Assembly: GCF_018362975.1 (NCBI RefSeq)
Contig: NZ_CP074371.1
Location: forward strand, 6,262,001 to 6,326,000
Source: Nocardia tengchongensis
GTDB taxonomy: Bacteria; Actinomycetota; Actinomycetes; Mycobacteriales; Mycobacteriaceae
Direction of reading: 5' to 3'
Length of the DNA stretch: 64,000 bases
This document shows, in pieces, positions 53,804 to 62,958 of this stretch (position 1 is the stretch's first letter; each line of letters starts with the position of its first letter). The notes beneath the pieces are model-generated. The model was not told the origin of the DNA, did not search any database, and saw only the letters and a list, made by a program, of their open reading frames with translations. A program made the translations under genes and the position numbers.

Positions 53804-55006
53804 TCAGTGGGGTTCGGGGAGGGGTGGGGCGGGGGTGAAGGCTACGGGGAGGGAGAGGAGGGCGCGGTGGAAGGGGCCTGGGCGCCAGGTCAATTCGGTG
53901 GCGGGGATGGTGAGGTGGAGTTCGGGGAGGGCGTCGAGGAGTTGGTCGACGGCTTCCTGGGCGATGAGGTAGGCCAGGGAGCTGGCGGGGCAGGCGTGGG
54001 GGCCGGCGCCCCAGGCCAGGTGGGAGCGGTTGCCGGCGAATTCGGCGGTGCGGATGGCGGGGTCGGTGTTGCAGGCGGCCATGCTGATGACGACGGGTTG
54101 ATGGGCGGGCAGCCAGCAGTCGTCGATGAGGACCGCGCGGGGCGGGAAGCTGATGCAGAAGTTGGCCATCGGGGGGTCGTCGAAGAGGACTTCGTCGAGG
54201 GCTTCGCGGGTGGAGAGGCTGCCGCCCAGGGCGCTGCCGCGGAAGCGGTCGTCGACCAGGAGCAGCAGGATGGCGTTGACGATCAGGTTCTGTTGCGGCT
54301 CGATGCCCGCGCCGTAGAGGGTGGCGAGCTGATGCACCATTTCGGTGTCGGTCAGTCCGGCGGGGTGGTGGAGCATGCGGGTGGTGACGTCGTGGCCGGG
54401 GTGGGCCCGTTTGTGCTGGGTCAGCTCGAGCAGGGCGTCGATGAGCATCTTGTTGCCGCGGTCGGCGCCGACGCCCTCGAAGACGGCCCGGAAGCCTTCC
54501 GCCGCTTGGGCGGCGATCTCGACGGGGCAGCCGAGCAGCTGGTTGAGGACTCGGAAGGCGAGGGGAAAAGCGTAGTCGCGCACCAGGTCCGCCGAACCGG
54601 CGGCGCAGAACGAATTGATCAGCGAGACCGCGACCCGTTCCACGGTGCCCTGCAGACCGTAGTGGTCGATGCCGGTCAATCCGGCGGTGTTGGTCTGCCG
54701 GTACCGCGCGTGCTCGGTTCCGGCGTTGCGCAAGGCATTCGGCCGCCATTGCATCATCGGCAGCACGGGACAGTCGGCGGGCACGCCCGCCTGCCAGGCG
54801 CGCGGATCGGCGGGGAAGCGTTCGGGATCGTTGAGAATCCTTACCGCCGTGCGGTATCCGACGACCAGCGTGGCCGGCACTCCGGGCGCGAGTTCGACCG
54901 GAACCAAAGACCCGTAGCGCTCGCGGGTCTCGCGATAGACCCGATGCGGGTCGGCGGCGAATTCCGGGGTGTACATCGGCACCCGGGTGCCGACCAACTC
55001 TGACAT
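53804..55006 (-). CDS. Cytochrome P450, CYP157-like, lacking ExxR
   Basis: 400 residues from ATG 55006; the open frame reaches 55306, but the P450 begins MSELVGTRVPMYTPEFAADP. Heme loop HLAWGAGPHACPA, I-helix YGAGIEPQQNLIVN, C-helix EHARYRQ. The K-helix region reads DEVLFDDPPMANF: the Glu of ExxR is present and the Arg is Phe, as in the paralogue at 12503. Intact, with no frameshift. Lies just past the tRNA-Val gene. Confidence 0.87.
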   Translation of the reverse strand: MSELVGTRVPMYTPEFAADPHRVYRETRERYGSLVPVELAPGVPATLVVGYRTAVRILNDPERFPADPRAWQAGVPADCPVLPMMQWRPNALRNAGTEHARYRQTNTAGLTGIDHYGLQGTVERVAVSLINSFCAAGSADLVRDYAFPLAFRVLNQLLGCPVEIAAQAAEGFRAVFEGVGADRGNKMLIDALLELTQHKRAHPGHDVTTRMLHHPAGLTDTEMVHQLATLYGAGIEPQQNLIVNAILLLLVDDRFRGSALGGSLSTREALDEVLFDDPPMANFCISFPPRAVLIDDCWLPAHQPVVISMAACNTDPAIRTAEFAGNRSHLAWGAGPHACPASSLAYLIAQEAVDQLLDALPELHLTIPATELTWRPGPFHRALLSLPVAFTPAPPLPEPH

Positions 55007-55347
55007 CCAACCCACTTCACACGGTGCGCGACACTCCACCGCCGCCGAACAGCGCACATCCCGGACGCGGAACCAAAACCCTACCGAGGTGAGCGCCGCC
55101 GCGCCCATCGTTTCGGCAGTCCCCCTGCACAACGACCGATTTCGGCGAAAAGATTGACAGCGGGGACGCACAGGTGCAGGCTCTACGAGGCGTAATTGTT
55201 GCTCAACAATTGCTGCGAACACCCGGCTGTCGGCGATCCCTGCCCCTGGTGACGCCGCCCGACAGCGCTCGGAGATTCGATCGGACGCGGTGATCCCCGC
55301 GCCCACTTTCCTTGGTTCGGACGAAGACCACCGATTCGGAGGTTGGA

Positions 55348-55572
55348 ATGTCTAGCAAGCACGGCCGCAAACCCGGCCAGATCGCCAACAAGGCCAAGCA
55401 GGGCATGAAGGACCAGGCCCAGCGCGCCGAACAGGACATTGACCGGCTGGCCGATGACGCCCGGCGTGACATGGACCGCATGGGCGACGGCATCAAGCGG
55501 GACGCCCAGCAGACACGGTCGGATGCGCAGGCAATGAACAAGGAGATGAAGCGCAAGCTCCAGCATCGCTGA
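55348..55572 (+). CDS. Small charged coiled-coil protein
   Basis: 74 residues from ATG 55348, with GGAGG 5 nt upstream. Almost entirely charged and helical (NKAKQGMKDQAQRAEQDIDR, DDARRDMDRMGDGIKRDAQQ), similar in composition to CsbD-type stress proteins, though I cannot assign it to that family. A strong terminator follows. Confidence 0.65.
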   Translation: MSSKHGRKPGQIANKAKQGMKDQAQRAEQDIDRLADDARRDMDRMGDGIKRDAQQTRSDAQAMNKEMKRKLQHR

Positions 55573-55595
55573 CCCCGGAGCGGCACAGCGATGAC

Positions 55596-55629
55596 AATGG
55601 CCGGTCCATCAACCGATGGACCGGCCATT
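55596..55629. terminator. Terminator after small coiled-coil protein gene
   Basis: Perfect 15-nt arms AATGGCCGGTCCATC and GATGGACCGGCCATT with loop AACC; T follows on the plus strand. It also ends the convergent small gene at 55656. Confidence 0.8.
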
Positions 55630-55655
55630 TCGCGGTATTCAGCGACCGAGCGGGA

Positions 55656-55911
55656 TCAGAGATAGGCCGGAGCCGAGGACTGCCATCCGGTGCCGACAGC
55701 GGTCGAATGGTAGGAAACCCGACGGCTCAGCTGCCGCTCGGCAATGCGCTCCACCAGCAGCGGGATGAATTCCCGCACCCGGTGGCCCTCGAACTCGCGA
55801 TGGATTCCGCGGACCTCTTCGCCGACACAGCGCGGCGTGAGATGAGGGAATTTGTCGGCCAGCCGGGCGACGAGCTCACTGATCTGTCGCCTCCTCTTCG
55901 GATGCCGTCAT
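55656..55911 (-). CDS. Three-helix-bundle-type small protein, frameshifted start
   Basis: Minus-strand reading ends ...YHSTAVGTGWQSSAPAYL with a stop at 55656. The body ELVARLADKFPHLTPRCVGE, FEGHRVREFIPLLVERIAER resembles the actinobacterial three-helix bundle dimerisation domain proteins. The start would be ATG 55911 (MTASEEEATDQ), but that frame stops before the domain, so a shift lies near 55880. Unlike the other frameshifts here, it needs one extra or two missing bases. Function unknown. Confidence 0.5.
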
Positions 55912-56213
55912 CCTGGGTCTCGCCTCCATAAGCAATCAGCGTGATGCCGGCATCCGGACCCCTCCTGGATGCACGACATAATGGACAACGGCCCAGGAGC
56001 CTCTCGACTCCCGGACCGCGCTCTTCGATTGTCGTGTCAACGGGCGAATTCCGCGCGCCCGCAGCCGCTTCTGGCACAGCATGTCGCAGTATCGGCACAG
56101 GAAGTCCTCGACAACGACAAATGCAAGGACCAAATGAAATTGCAATTGCAACCGCGCTGTTCGCGGGGCACGGCTTCAGATAACCGGGAACGCGCGGCCG
56201 CCGATCGTGGATC
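55912..56213. other. Intergenic region without a supported gene
   Basis: About 300 nt upstream of the terpene synthase remnant; parts (56090-56150) are relatively AT-rich. No frame with both start signal and recognisable protein was found. Confidence 0.45.
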
Positions 56214-56945
56214 ATGAGTACTCGAACGTCCAGCACGCAGGGAGTCCGGGATAACGGCGGTCGGCAATCGGGAACTGTGGTGTCCGCTGGCAAGTTCGGT
56301 GCATCCGATGCGCGCGGCCATCGAATCGGACAGCATGGCCTGGCTCGACGGGCACGCGGTGCTGCCCGAGGACCGGAGGACCGAGTTCCGTTCGGGCGCA
56401 CCGGCCGCGCTGGGTTCCCATACCTATCCCCGGGGCACCCGCGCGGGCACGCAGCTGGCGTCGGACTTCATCACCTGGCTGTTCGCCTTCGACGATCTGT
56501 ACTGCGACGCGAATCGAATCGGCGGCGACCCGGTCGAATTCAGCGCGGTCATCGGCGAGTTGATCGAGGTGCTCGAAGACCCGGGCCGCGCGAACTCACC
56601 CGAGCTCCCCGTCGCGCGAGCCCTGCGCGACCTGGACGGCAGGGTCGCGGCGATGGGCTCCCCGGTTCAGCGCCGGCGCTGGGCCGACGACACCGAGAAG
56701 TACCTGCTGGCCAAGCTGTGGGAGGCGGGGCGGCGGCGGCCGGATCCCTCCCGCCACTCGCCTCCTATGTTCATCTGCGCCGTCTCGGCGGCGCGAACGT
56801 CGCCTGTCTCATGCTGACCGATATCAGCCTGGGCCGTGAAGGCTCGGCCGGGGTGATGTGCAGCCCGCCCATGACCGAATTGGTGAAGGCCGCAGCGGAT
56901 CTCGCCGACCTCGACAACGATCTGTTGTCGTTCGCCATGATTCGA
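56214..56945 (+). pseudogene. Terpene synthase fragment (frameshifted, 3' truncated)
   Basis: From about 56221 the frame reads NRELWCPLASSVHPMRAAIE and continues with WLFAFDDLYCDANR, containing the DDxxxD metal-binding motif. After a frame change near 56745, LASYVHLRRLGGANVACLML and DLADLDNDLLSF follow, the latter being the start of the NSE-type ND(L/I)xSxxxE motif. Then the similarity ends abruptly at about 56945, where a P450 fragment on the opposite strand begins. A full synthase is about 330 residues; roughly 230 are present. It cannot be active as given. Confidence 0.7.
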
Positions 56946-57322
56946 CGATCTCGGCGATGCGACCGCTCATCACCGCCGCGTACTCGGCCGTCCGGCCCGG
57001 GTGGAAACGCCGGCTGCACCAGTCGCCGATGACGCCGGTGCAGGGAGTGCGGACAGGTGACCAACCCGTCGCCGAGGGCTTCCCGGACCCGTTCGAGCAG
57101 CGGACCGCCTTTGTCGAAGACCCGGTCGCGGCGCAGCAGCTCCTGGGTCAGCGCCGGATCACAGACCGCCACCGCGGTGACCGGCCCGAGCCCGATGCGC
57201 ACCAGATCTCCGTGCGTGGGCAGGGAACTCAGGAACGCCAGCGGGTCGCGCAGCAACGACACCATGTGCCCGAGCAGCGGCAGACGATGCGGTACGGCGG
57301 CGATCGAGGACGGGAATGCCAT
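56945..57322 (-). pseudogene. Cytochrome P450 N-terminal fragment
   Basis: Starts at ATG 57322 after GGGAG. Encodes a normal P450 N-terminus (VPHRLPLLGHMVSLLRDPLA, then ELLRRDRVFDKGG) up to the C-helix HRRHRRLVQPAF. A single-base shift near 57005 restores HPGRTAEYAAVMSGRIAEIV, after which the gene ends at the junction with the terpene synthase fragment. Only about 125 of 400-450 residues remain; the heme-binding part is gone. This P450 type is unlike the CYP157-like trio in the window. Confidence 0.7.
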
Positions 57323-57417
57323 GGCGACTCCCACGATTGGCGGAGAACCCCCGAAAAGTGATCGTACGCTCGCGATTTGAGCCATCACCGGGAATCGCGG
57401 ACGTTACCCGCCGATCG

Positions 57418-58404
57418 TCACAGGCGCAGGCGCGCGATCACGGCGCGATGATCGGTGTTCGGGATCGTGACCGAGCGCAGGGCGGTGGCGTGCCCCTCGG
57501 CGATCAGGATGCGGTCGATGCCGATCACCGGACCCCACGAGCGGTCGTTCGGCCAGGTGGGCAGGGCGCCGACGCCGAGGAGTTCGGCGGAATCGGCGTA
57601 GCGGCCGCTGATCAGCGCGCGGAAGGCGGCGTGGTCGTAGGTGGAGTTGAAGTCACCGCCGACCACCGCGGGTCCGGTCGTCTCGTCCAGATGTGCACGG
57701 AGGCGGTCGAGTTCGCTGCTCCACACCCCGGTGTTCAACAGCGGCGGAATCGGGTGGAACGCGAAGACCGACACCGAGCCGCGGCCGGGGTGAAGCATGG
57801 TGGCGCGCAGGTTGTTCAGCCAGAATCCGTCGAATTTGACGCCGTCGGTCAGCGGATAGCGGCTGAAGATCCCGGTGCCCTGCCCGCTGTTGCCGGAGGG
57901 TGCGGCGAAGCGGTACGGGAACAGCTCGGCGAGGCCGGCGGCGTCGAGCTTATCCAGCAGGTCCGGCGTCAATTCCTCGAGGGTCAGGACCTCGACGCCG
58001 TCCTCGCGCGCCATGCGCACCACCGCCTCGGCGGATCCGCGTCCGAGCTCCAGATTGGACTGCATCACCACCAGATCCGTGCCCGGCGGGGCGCTCCCGT
58101 CCGGCCACAGCATCGGCGCCTGCGACCAGAGGGCAGCGGCCGACACCAGCACCGCGACCGCGGTGCTCACCCACTGGCGAGCCAGGCCCAGCAGCACGAC
58201 CGCGGCGAGCGCACCGGCCATCAGATACGACGCGAACGACGCGGCCAGCACCGCCGGCTCCCACACCCACGGGCTGTAGTGCAGCCCGACTCCGGCGATG
58301 CCCGCGAGCAGCAAAAGCCATCCGAGCACCAGCAGCGCCCATCGGAGTGGACGACGGCGGGCGATCGGCTCGGCGGCCTGCTCGAGGCCCAACGAGTTGA
58401 TCAT
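57418..58404 (-). CDS. Membrane-anchored endonuclease/exonuclease/phosphatase family protein
   Basis: 328 residues from ATG 58404, with GGGGGGAAC upstream. Three membrane helices (about 22-45, 48-70 and 72-95) are followed by an EEP domain: VVMQSNLELGRGSAEAV, LTLEELTPDLL, VVGGDFNSTYDH (catalytic Asp/Asn) and NTDHRAVIARL (His). The EEP domain probably faces outside. Substrate could be a nucleic acid or phospholipid. Confidence 0.85.
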   Translation of the reverse strand: MINSLGLEQAAEPIARRRPLRWALLVLGWLLLLAGIAGVGLHYSPWVWEPAVLAASFASYLMAGALAAVVLLGLARQWVSTAVAVLVSAAALWSQAPMLWPDGSAPPGTDLVVMQSNLELGRGSAEAVVRMAREDGVEVLTLEELTPDLLDKLDAAGLAELFPYRFAAPSGNSGQGTGIFSRYPLTDGVKFDGFWLNNLRATMLHPGRGSVSVFAFHPIPPLLNTGVWSSELDRLRAHLDETTGPAVVGGDFNSTYDHAAFRALISGRYADSAELLGVGALPTWPNDRSWGPVIGIDRILIAEGHATALRSVTIPNTDHRAVIARLRL

Positions 58405-58696
58405 CGAGTTCCCCCCTTTCGCCGATCACCCTACGTGATACCACTAAAGTCACCAAAATTGTCGATATTCACGTTCGATCGATTTGCGTGGAACTCTCGG
58501 CGGAATTAACTTTCCAGAGTAAATATTCAATTGCAGTTAAGGATCTGCCGGAACCGGCCCCCGACCGGCCATCGATACCGAACCGTTATTACGAATTCCA
58601 GCCCCTGCAGGATGAGAACAGGTTACATTTCAAATCCCTTACAGGTACGGCACACCATACGGATCGTGTCGTTACTTCACATTTTGGGAGATAGTT
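58405..58696. other. AT-richer intergenic region, probable divergent promoters
   Basis: About 290 nt between divergent genes, clearly poorer in GC than its surroundings (for example TAAATATTCAATTGC near 58520). Likely promoter and leader of the secreted protein at 58697. No ORF is supported. Confidence 0.5.
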
Positions 58697-59317
58697 ATGA
58701 GTAAGACCGCCTCCGTGCTGCTGCGCGCCGGAATTGTTACTCCGGTGGCGCTGGCCACCGTTTTCGCATTGGCCGCACCCGCGAATGCCACGCCCGTCAC
58801 CGTGAACTGGAGTTGCCAGGGCACGATCTTCGGGATCGGCCAGACCTCGAGCATGACCACCACGGTCACCGGCACCGCGCCGGGCTCGGCGGCGTCCGGC
58901 TCGGCCGTGGCCATCACCCTCACCCCGGGTGCGTCCACGGTGCCCAGTTCGGCCTCCGGATTCACGGTGACCAACATCAGCAACCTGAAGATGACCTTCC
59001 CGACCCCGGCGAATTCGACGCTGGTCTCGGCCACCGCCTCCGGTGGTTCCGTGGCCGGCACCGTCTCCACCTCGGGTGGGAATGTCGTTCTCACCGTGCC
59101 GGGTCCGATCGCGGGCGGCACCAGCTTCACCCCGCCCGCAGTGACCATCAACGTCACGGCCGGTTCCCCCGGAACGCCGATCACCAGCAAGTACGCCGGG
59201 ACCAGTTTCGCCAACCCGGGCATGACCATGACGACCAAGGTGGCGTTCATCGGCAACGTCGCGACCGCCTGCTACCCGAACCCGTCCCCGACCCTCACCA
59301 CCACCACGGTCAGCTGA
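58697..59317 (+). CDS. Secreted beta-rich protein
   Basis: 206 residues from ATG 58697 with GGGAG upstream. Signal peptide (LLRAGIVTPVALATVFALAA, cleavage after ANA near residue 32). The mature protein is Thr/Ser/Gly/Val-rich and predicted all beta, starting with VTVNWSCQG and ending with ATACYPNPSPTL, so a disulfide may link the two ends. It resembles secreted beta-sandwich proteins common in Nocardia and Rhodococcus. No function assigned. Confidence 0.75.
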   Translation: MSKTASVLLRAGIVTPVALATVFALAAPANATPVTVNWSCQGTIFGIGQTSSMTTTVTGTAPGSAASGSAVAITLTPGASTVPSSASGFTVTNISNLKMTFPTPANSTLVSATASGGSVAGTVSTSGGNVVLTVPGPIAGGTSFTPPAVTINVTAGSPGTPITSKYAGTSFANPGMTMTTKVAFIGNVATACYPNPSPTLTTTTVS

Positions 59318-59351
59318 GGTCGAGCACTGACGACATGAGGTGAATATGGCT

Positions 59352-59380
59352 GGACCGGGCTGTAATCGGCAGCCCGGTCC
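59352..59380 (+). terminator. Terminator after secreted protein gene
   Basis: Arms GGACCGGGCTG and CAGCCCGGTCC with a 7-nt loop, 35 nt past the stop. Confidence 0.7.
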
Positions 59381-59409
59381 ATGCTCGAAGTGTACGAGGG
59401 TGGGAGCGC

Positions 59410-59900
59410 GTGCGTCCGAAGTCAACCGAACCCGCCCAGGTAGAGCTGAGCAAGGCGCTGGAGTTCTATCACGGCACCGTCGAGGATCTGGCCCGGAATT
59501 GATCCGATTGCTCGGCGTGAACGAGACCGATCGGCGCGCGCTGGAGATCGTCCTGCTCGGCGACGGGAGGTCCACGACCCCCGGCCTGCTGGCCGAACGC
59601 CTGGGCCTCACCGCCGCGGGCGCCACGGTGCTGCTCAACCGGCTGGAGAAGCAGGGCTACATCACTCGCTCGCTGCACCCCACCGACCGTCGCCGGGTGA
59701 TCGTGGTGGCGACCGACCTCACCGCGCGGCGCATCGAGGAACTCATCGCGCCCCTGGTCGACGAGAGCTTCGAGATGATGCTCAGCTGGTACGAGCCCGG
59801 CGAACTCGAATTGATCGCGGGCTTTCTCACCCGGGTGGGCGAACTGCAGCGCATCCACCGGCAACGCCTGCGCGACATGGATCCCTACCCCCGGCGCTGA
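59410..59900 (+). CDS. MarR family regulator, frameshifted
   Basis: Start GTG 59410 with GGGAG upstream: RPKSTEPAQVELSKALEFYH, then a missing G near 59494. The restored frame continues LARELIRLLGVNETDRRALE into the winged helix (LLAERLGLTAAGATVLLNRL, EKQGYITRSLHPTDRRRVIV with the wing). About 163 residues. Followed by an ECF sigma factor gene 104 nt downstream; no clear operon. Confidence 0.8.
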
Positions 59901-60004
59901 ACTGCATTCTCGCGACCGCGACGAATTTCGGCGGCCCGCGCGGTCATAACTGTCGAAGGTGTTCCGTGCGAGCACGCCGGCACCCGGACCGCGAGGAGAA
60001 TCGC

Positions 60005-60961
60005 ATGAACCAGACGTCTGCCCTGGCCGCGCCCGCGGTCGAGGATGCGCTGGCCGAGCTGCGACCGGCGCTGCTCGCCTACTGCTATCGCATGCTCGGC
60101 TCGGTGCTCGAGGCCGAGGACGCGGTACAGGAGACGATGATGCGGGCGTGGCGGTCCGCGGCCCGGCTCAATGATCCGGCGGGTCTGCGACCGTGGACCT
60201 ACCGCATCGCCACCAATGTCTGCATCGACGCGAGCGCCGACCGGAAGCGGCGGGCGCTGCCGATGGATCTGGTCGCCGCGGCCGACCCGCGCGGCGAGCT
60301 GGGCGCCCCGCTCCCGGAGTCGACCTGGGTGCAGCCGTTTCCGAGCAGCCCGACCGTCGATCCCTCCGAGCAGGCCGTGTCGAACGAGTCGGTCCGGCTC
60401 GCCTTCGTCGCCGCCCTGCAATATCTGCTGCCGCGCCAGCGGGCCGTGCTGATCCTGCGCGACGTGCTGTGCTGGCGGGCCGCCGAGGTGGCCGAACTGC
60501 TGGATCTCAGCGTCGACGCCGTCAACAGCATGCTGCGCCGGGCGCGGGCGGCGCTCGCGCAGGCGCAGCGAACCGACGGCGCGCGGCCGCTCGATCCGAT
60601 CGACACCGGTCTGCTCGAACGCTATGTCGCCGCTTTCGAGCGATTCGACATCGCCGGTATCGTGTCGCTGCTGCGGGACGACGCGATCATCGATATGCCG
60701 CCGGTCGCGTTCTGGTTGTTCGGCCGGGAGTCGTTCCGGGACTGGCTGATCGGGTCCGACATCGGGTGCCGGAGCAAGCGGCTGATTCCGATCCAGGCTA
60801 ACGGGTGTCCCGCCGCCGCGCTGTACCGGGAGACCGACGGGCGGATGACCGCCTTCGCCATTCAGGTGCTGGAATGCTCGGGCGGCGAGATCGCGCGGTT
60901 GCACACCTTCCTGCAACCGGAACTGTTCGGGGCCTTCGGGTTACCGCACCATCTGGACTGA
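60005..60961 (+). CDS. ECF sigma factor with C-terminal SnoaL-like domain (SigG/SigX5-like)
   Basis: 318 residues from ATG 60005 (GAGGAG upstream). Region sigma2: LLAYCYRMLGSVLEAEDAVQ (about 24-43) and RPWTYRIATNVCIDASADRK; region sigma4: LPRQRAVLILRDVLCWRAAE with LLDLSVDAVNSMLRRAR. A C-terminal domain of about 110 residues (LLERYVAAFERFDIAGIVSL onwards) is SnoaL/NTF2-like, as in SigG and SigJ-type factors, where it replaces an anti-sigma partner. Stress- or damage-linked transcription is inferred. It ends 5 nt from the convergent STAS gene. Confidence 0.85.
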   Translation: MNQTSALAAPAVEDALAELRPALLAYCYRMLGSVLEAEDAVQETMMRAWRSAARLNDPAGLRPWTYRIATNVCIDASADRKRRALPMDLVAAADPRGELGAPLPESTWVQPFPSSPTVDPSEQAVSNESVRLAFVAALQYLLPRQRAVLILRDVLCWRAAEVAELLDLSVDAVNSMLRRARAALAQAQRTDGARPLDPIDTGLLERYVAAFERFDIAGIVSLLRDDAIIDMPPVAFWLFGRESFRDWLIGSDIGCRSKRLIPIQANGCPAAALYRETDGRMTAFAIQVLECSGGEIARLHTFLQPELFGAFGLPHHLD

Positions 60962-60965
60962 GGGT

Positions 60966-61271
60966 TCACCCCTCGGGGGCGGCGGTGTCGAACAGCTCGT
61001 TCAGGCCCGTCAGCTCGAGCAGGATCAGCAGGCGATCGTCCGCGCCCACGAGCACGCAGCGGCATCCGGATCGCCTGGCTGTCAGGGCGATTCGCGCCAA
61101 CGCCTGCACGACCGCCGACGCGCAGCCCGAAAGTCCGCGCACATCACACACAATCGCGCGGTGCCCGTCGGCGTGCAGGGCGCTGACGCGGGCACACCAT
61201 GCGGCGGTGCGGCCCGCGTCGGGCTCGCCGGTGAGCACCATGATGCCGCCGGACGTCTGTTCCAGGTCCAT
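60966..61271 (-). CDS. STAS-domain protein (anti-sigma factor antagonist-like)
   Basis: 101 residues from ATG 61271; a longer frame crosses the perfect hairpin at 61295-61339, so the shorter start is preferred. The fold GIMVLTGEPDAGRTAAWCAR, HRAIVCDVRGLSG, then VLVGADDRLLILLELTGLN matches STAS domains, but the usual phosphorylated Ser in the DLS/TxxD motif reads RGLSGCAS. May act with an anti-sigma factor encoded elsewhere; the convergent sigma factor is a possible functional neighbour only by position. Confidence 0.7.
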   Translation of the reverse strand: MDLEQTSGGIMVLTGEPDAGRTAAWCARVSALHADGHRAIVCDVRGLSGCASAVVQALARIALTARRSGCRCVLVGADDRLLILLELTGLNELFDTAAPEG

Positions 61272-61294
61272 ACCGTGCACCACCGTCGCGGCCT

Positions 61295-61339
61295 CGGAAA
61301 CTCGTCGCGGCCCGGGCACACCGCCGCGACGAGTTTCCG
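61295..61339. promoter_or_regulatory. Perfect 16-bp inverted repeat between STAS and exporter genes
   Basis: Arms CGGAAACTCGTCGCGG (61295-61310) and CCGCGACGAGTTTCCG (61324-61339) are separated by 13 nt, between divergent starts at 61271 and 61363. It could be an operator, an attenuator hairpin in either leader, or a recombination site. Confidence 0.45.
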
Positions 61340-61362
61340 GCGTCCGGCCTGTTGTCAGAAGC

Positions 61363-62840
61363 ATGGTCAACGAAACACATTCCCCAGTAGGGCAATCCAC
61401 CCCACCGATCCGGCCGCGGCCGGCCCTGCGTCCGGGCGCGATCCTCGCACTGATGTGCGGCGCCCAATTCATCGTCACACTCGACATCGCGATCGTGAAT
61501 GTCGCGCTGCCGTCCATCCAAGCCGATCTCGGCCTGGCCGCCGGCGATCTGCAATGGGTGGTCATCACCTACGGGCTGCTGCTCGGCGGCCTGCTGCTGC
61601 TCGGCGGTCGCGCCGGTGACCTGTTGGGGCGGCGCCGGATCCTGCAGACGGGTCTGGCACTGTTCGCGGGCGCCTCGCTCACCGCCGGGCTGTCCGGATC
61701 CTTCGCACCGCTCGTTGCCTCGCGCGCGGTCCAGGGTGTGGGCGCGGCACTCGCCGCTCCGGCCGCGCTGGCGGTGGTCGCCGCGACCTTCCCCGAAGGG
61801 GCGTCCCGCAACAAGGCGCTCGGCGTGTTCGGCGCCGCCGGTGGCAGTGCCGCCTCGGTCGGGGTGGTGTTGAGCGGCGCGCTCACCGCGGGGCCGGGCT
61901 GGCAGTGGATCTTCTTCATCAATGTCCCGATCGTGGCCGGCATGGTCGCGCTGATCCCGAGATTCGTTCCCGCCGACCGGAAGATCCACCGGGGACCGTT
62001 CGACATCGCCGGGGCGGTCACGGTGACCGCCGGGCTCACCGCGTTCGTGTACGCCATCAACAAGAGCGTGGATCACGGCTGGACCTCGACCACCACGCTG
62101 GGCTTCCTGATCGCCGGGTGCGCACTGCTGGCCGCGTTCGCTGCCATCGAATCTCGCTCCGCGTCGCCGCTGGTGCCGCTGTCGATGTTCCGGCGACCGA
62201 CCTTGAATGCCGCGAATCTCGTTGCGGCACTGGTGTTCGCCTCTTTCTTCGCCACCATCTTCCAGGCGTCGCTGCTGATGCAGCAGGCGCTCGGATACTC
62301 GGCGCTGCGCACCGGGCTCGCTTATCTCGCGATCGCGGTGACCGCCGTGGTGGCCGCGGCGGGCGTCGCACCGGTCGCGCTCACCCGGCTCGGTGCGGGG
62401 TGGTCGCTGGCGCTGGCGCAGGGCGTCGCGGCGGCCGGGCTGCTCTGGCTGGCCCGGGTACCGGTGCATGCCGCGTACTGGCCGGATCTGTTCCCCGGAT
62501 TCGTCGCCGTCGGGATCGGGATCGGGCTGTCGCAGACCTCGCTCCAGGTCGCCGCGTTCATCGGAATCCCGGAGAAGGTCAGCGGTTTGGCGGGCGGCAT
62601 GGTGGAGACGGCGCGCGAGATCGGCGGGTCGCTGGGCATCGCCATCGTGGCGGCGGTGGCGATCGCGGCGAGCCGCGGCGTGTCGACCGGCCCGGCCGCG
62701 GCAGTGACGGCGGGATTCCAGCGCGGGTCGCTGGTGGCGGCCGGGTTCGCCGTCGTCGCGGTCGTGACCGGGTCGCCGTGGTGCGCCGCGCCGAACGCTC
62801 GGCGCGCAGGACCGCCCCTGTCGCGGTGGAGGCGCTGTGA
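61363..62840 (+). CDS. MFS exporter, DHA2 family, frameshift near C-terminus
   Basis: Starts at ATG 61363. TM1 carries VTLDIAIVNVALPSIQADLG, motif A GGLLLLGGRAGDLLGRRRIL and motif C SRAVQGVGAALAAPAALAVV. Fourteen hydrophobic segments are expected in the restored length of about 491 residues. Near 62770 one base is missing; the restored tail reads VRRAERSARRTAPVAVEAL with a stop at 62840. It parallels the exporter at 2908, with no TetR neighbour. Substrate unknown. Confidence 0.83.
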
Positions 62841-62901
62841 CACAACGCATTTCCCGTGCCGCGTAGGCCCGTCGCCGCGAGCGTCGCTGTGCAGGGATGT
62901 G

Positions 62902-62939
62902 GTCCGGTGGGGATCGAGCACCGTCGATCCCCACCGGAC
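62902..62939. terminator. Bidirectional terminator
   Basis: Perfect 16-nt arms GTCCGGTGGGGATCGA and TCGATCCCCACCGGAC with a 6-nt loop, between convergent genes ending at 62840 and 62959. Confidence 0.8.
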
Positions 62940-62958
62940 GCACGAGAGATGGGACCGC

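Noticed and set aside
53804..55306. 500-residue P450 starting at 55306
   Set aside because: The extra 100 residues have no P450 character and cross the small upstream region. Paralogues begin at the equivalent of 55006.
60966..61568. 200-residue STAS protein starting at 61568
   Set aside because: The extra N-terminus is the antisense shadow of the MFS exporter and crosses the perfect inverted repeat. The start at 61271 gives a normal STAS length.
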